This document shows positions 63,873-64,000 of a stretch of 64,000 nt of DNA, in pieces. The position numbers were made by a program, and so were the translations under genes. The stretch is from Variovorax paradoxus EPS. Its GTDB lineage: Bacteria; Pseudomonadota; Gammaproteobacteria; Burkholderiales; Burkholderiaceae_C. The stretch lies in the NCBI RefSeq assembly GCF_000184745.1, contig NC_014931.1:1860001-1924000 (forward strand), written 5' to 3'. The notes under the pieces are model-generated. The model was not told where the DNA came from. It was given only the letters and a program-made list of their open reading frames with translations, and did no database searches. Within the stretch, counting starts at the first letter, position 1. Every line of letters starts with the position of its first letter.

Positions 63873-64000
63873 TTATTTCGGTTCGGCCTTGCCTTCGTAG
63901 CGCTTGCTCCACTCGGCCAGGATGCGTTCGCGGTTCTTTGCGGCCCAGTTGATGTCGTTCTTGGCGAGCAGCTTTTCGTAGTTGTCGGGAATGCCTTCGA
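63873..64000 (-). CDS. ABC transporter substrate-binding protein, C-terminal end only
   Basis: Only the last 42 codons are in the window; the gene continues past the right edge. They encode ...EGIPDNYEKLLAKNDINWAA and ...NRERILAEWSKRYEGKAEPK. The WAAKNRERILAEW segment is typical of the C-terminus of iron(III)- and 2-aminoethylphosphonate-type binding proteins. The place just upstream of the ATPase and permease genes supports a receptor for 2-aminoethylphosphonate. The rest of the protein cannot be seen. Confidence 0.7.
   Translation of the reverse strand, partial: EGIPDNYEKLLAKNDINWAAKNRERILAEWSKRYEGKAEPK

Overview
The window is GC-rich, densely coded DNA with the gene content of a betaproteobacterium of the order Burkholderiales, most likely Comamonadaceae and close to Variovorax. 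This assignment rests on the thrB–DUF2782–polA neighbourhood, the xseB–ispA–dxs block, BPSS1780-type and DUF3999 proteins, orphan periplasmic binding proteins and 2-aminoethylphosphonate use. It is an inference from gene families, since no rRNA or tRNA gene is visible. No replication origin, CRISPR array, insertion sequence or integrase was found.

Layout. 1-5.3 kb: a DUF2339/DUF3999 membrane pair, a BPSS1780-type membrane protein, homoserine kinase and a DUF2782 protein. 5.4-10.5 kb: polA, an exported M20 peptidase and a LysR regulator. 10.4-13.5 kb: azoreductase divergent from a MocR regulator, then an AhpD-like protein and a small multidrug transporter. 13.5-17.8 kb: iron uptake (DUF2946, TonB-dependent receptor, PepSY membrane protein). 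17.7-20.8 kb: a first D-amino-acid locus (DadA, amino-acid binding protein, Asp/Glu racemase). 20.9-23.2 kb: dienelactone hydrolase, ZIP metal transporter and an acidic small protein.

23.2-33.8 kb: an eight-gene minus-strand operon (dauA, M81/MlrC-type peptidase, dppABCDF-type transporter, D-aminoacylase). It faces a divergent cupin-HTH regulator across a cluster of three palindromic operators. I read it as a system for importing and dismantling peptides that contain D-amino acids. A REP-like palindrome is translated inside its DppC-type permease gene.

33.9-39.6 kb: an accessory pocket of small or unknown genes (SUKH-like plus L7/L12-like protein, DUF1428, LysR/argC pair, DUF4287, a possible immunity protein, DUF2200). 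It ends in a 360-base region without a protein gene. That region carries what looks like a P4 CI / P1 C4-type antisense RNA module: promoter, target arm, terminator-like hairpin, an ~80-nt structured RNA and a second target arm next to the ribosome site of a small unknown gene. This is the most unusual item in the window.

39.7-48.3 kb: a second M20 peptidase, a DUF3300 lipoprotein with a ~300-residue glutamine-rich tail, and a minus-strand operon that resembles the zinc uptake system ZrgABCD joined to a sulfurtransferase and an EamA exporter. 48.4-56.6 kb: a Rieske oxygenase, xseB-ispA-dxs (isoprenoid precursors) and a TRAP transporter whose binding protein lies convergent to its permeases. 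56.8-64 kb: an EgtB/SenA-like enzyme, then an operon for uptake and transamination of 2-aminoethylphosphonate with an MFS transporter; its binding protein runs off the right edge.
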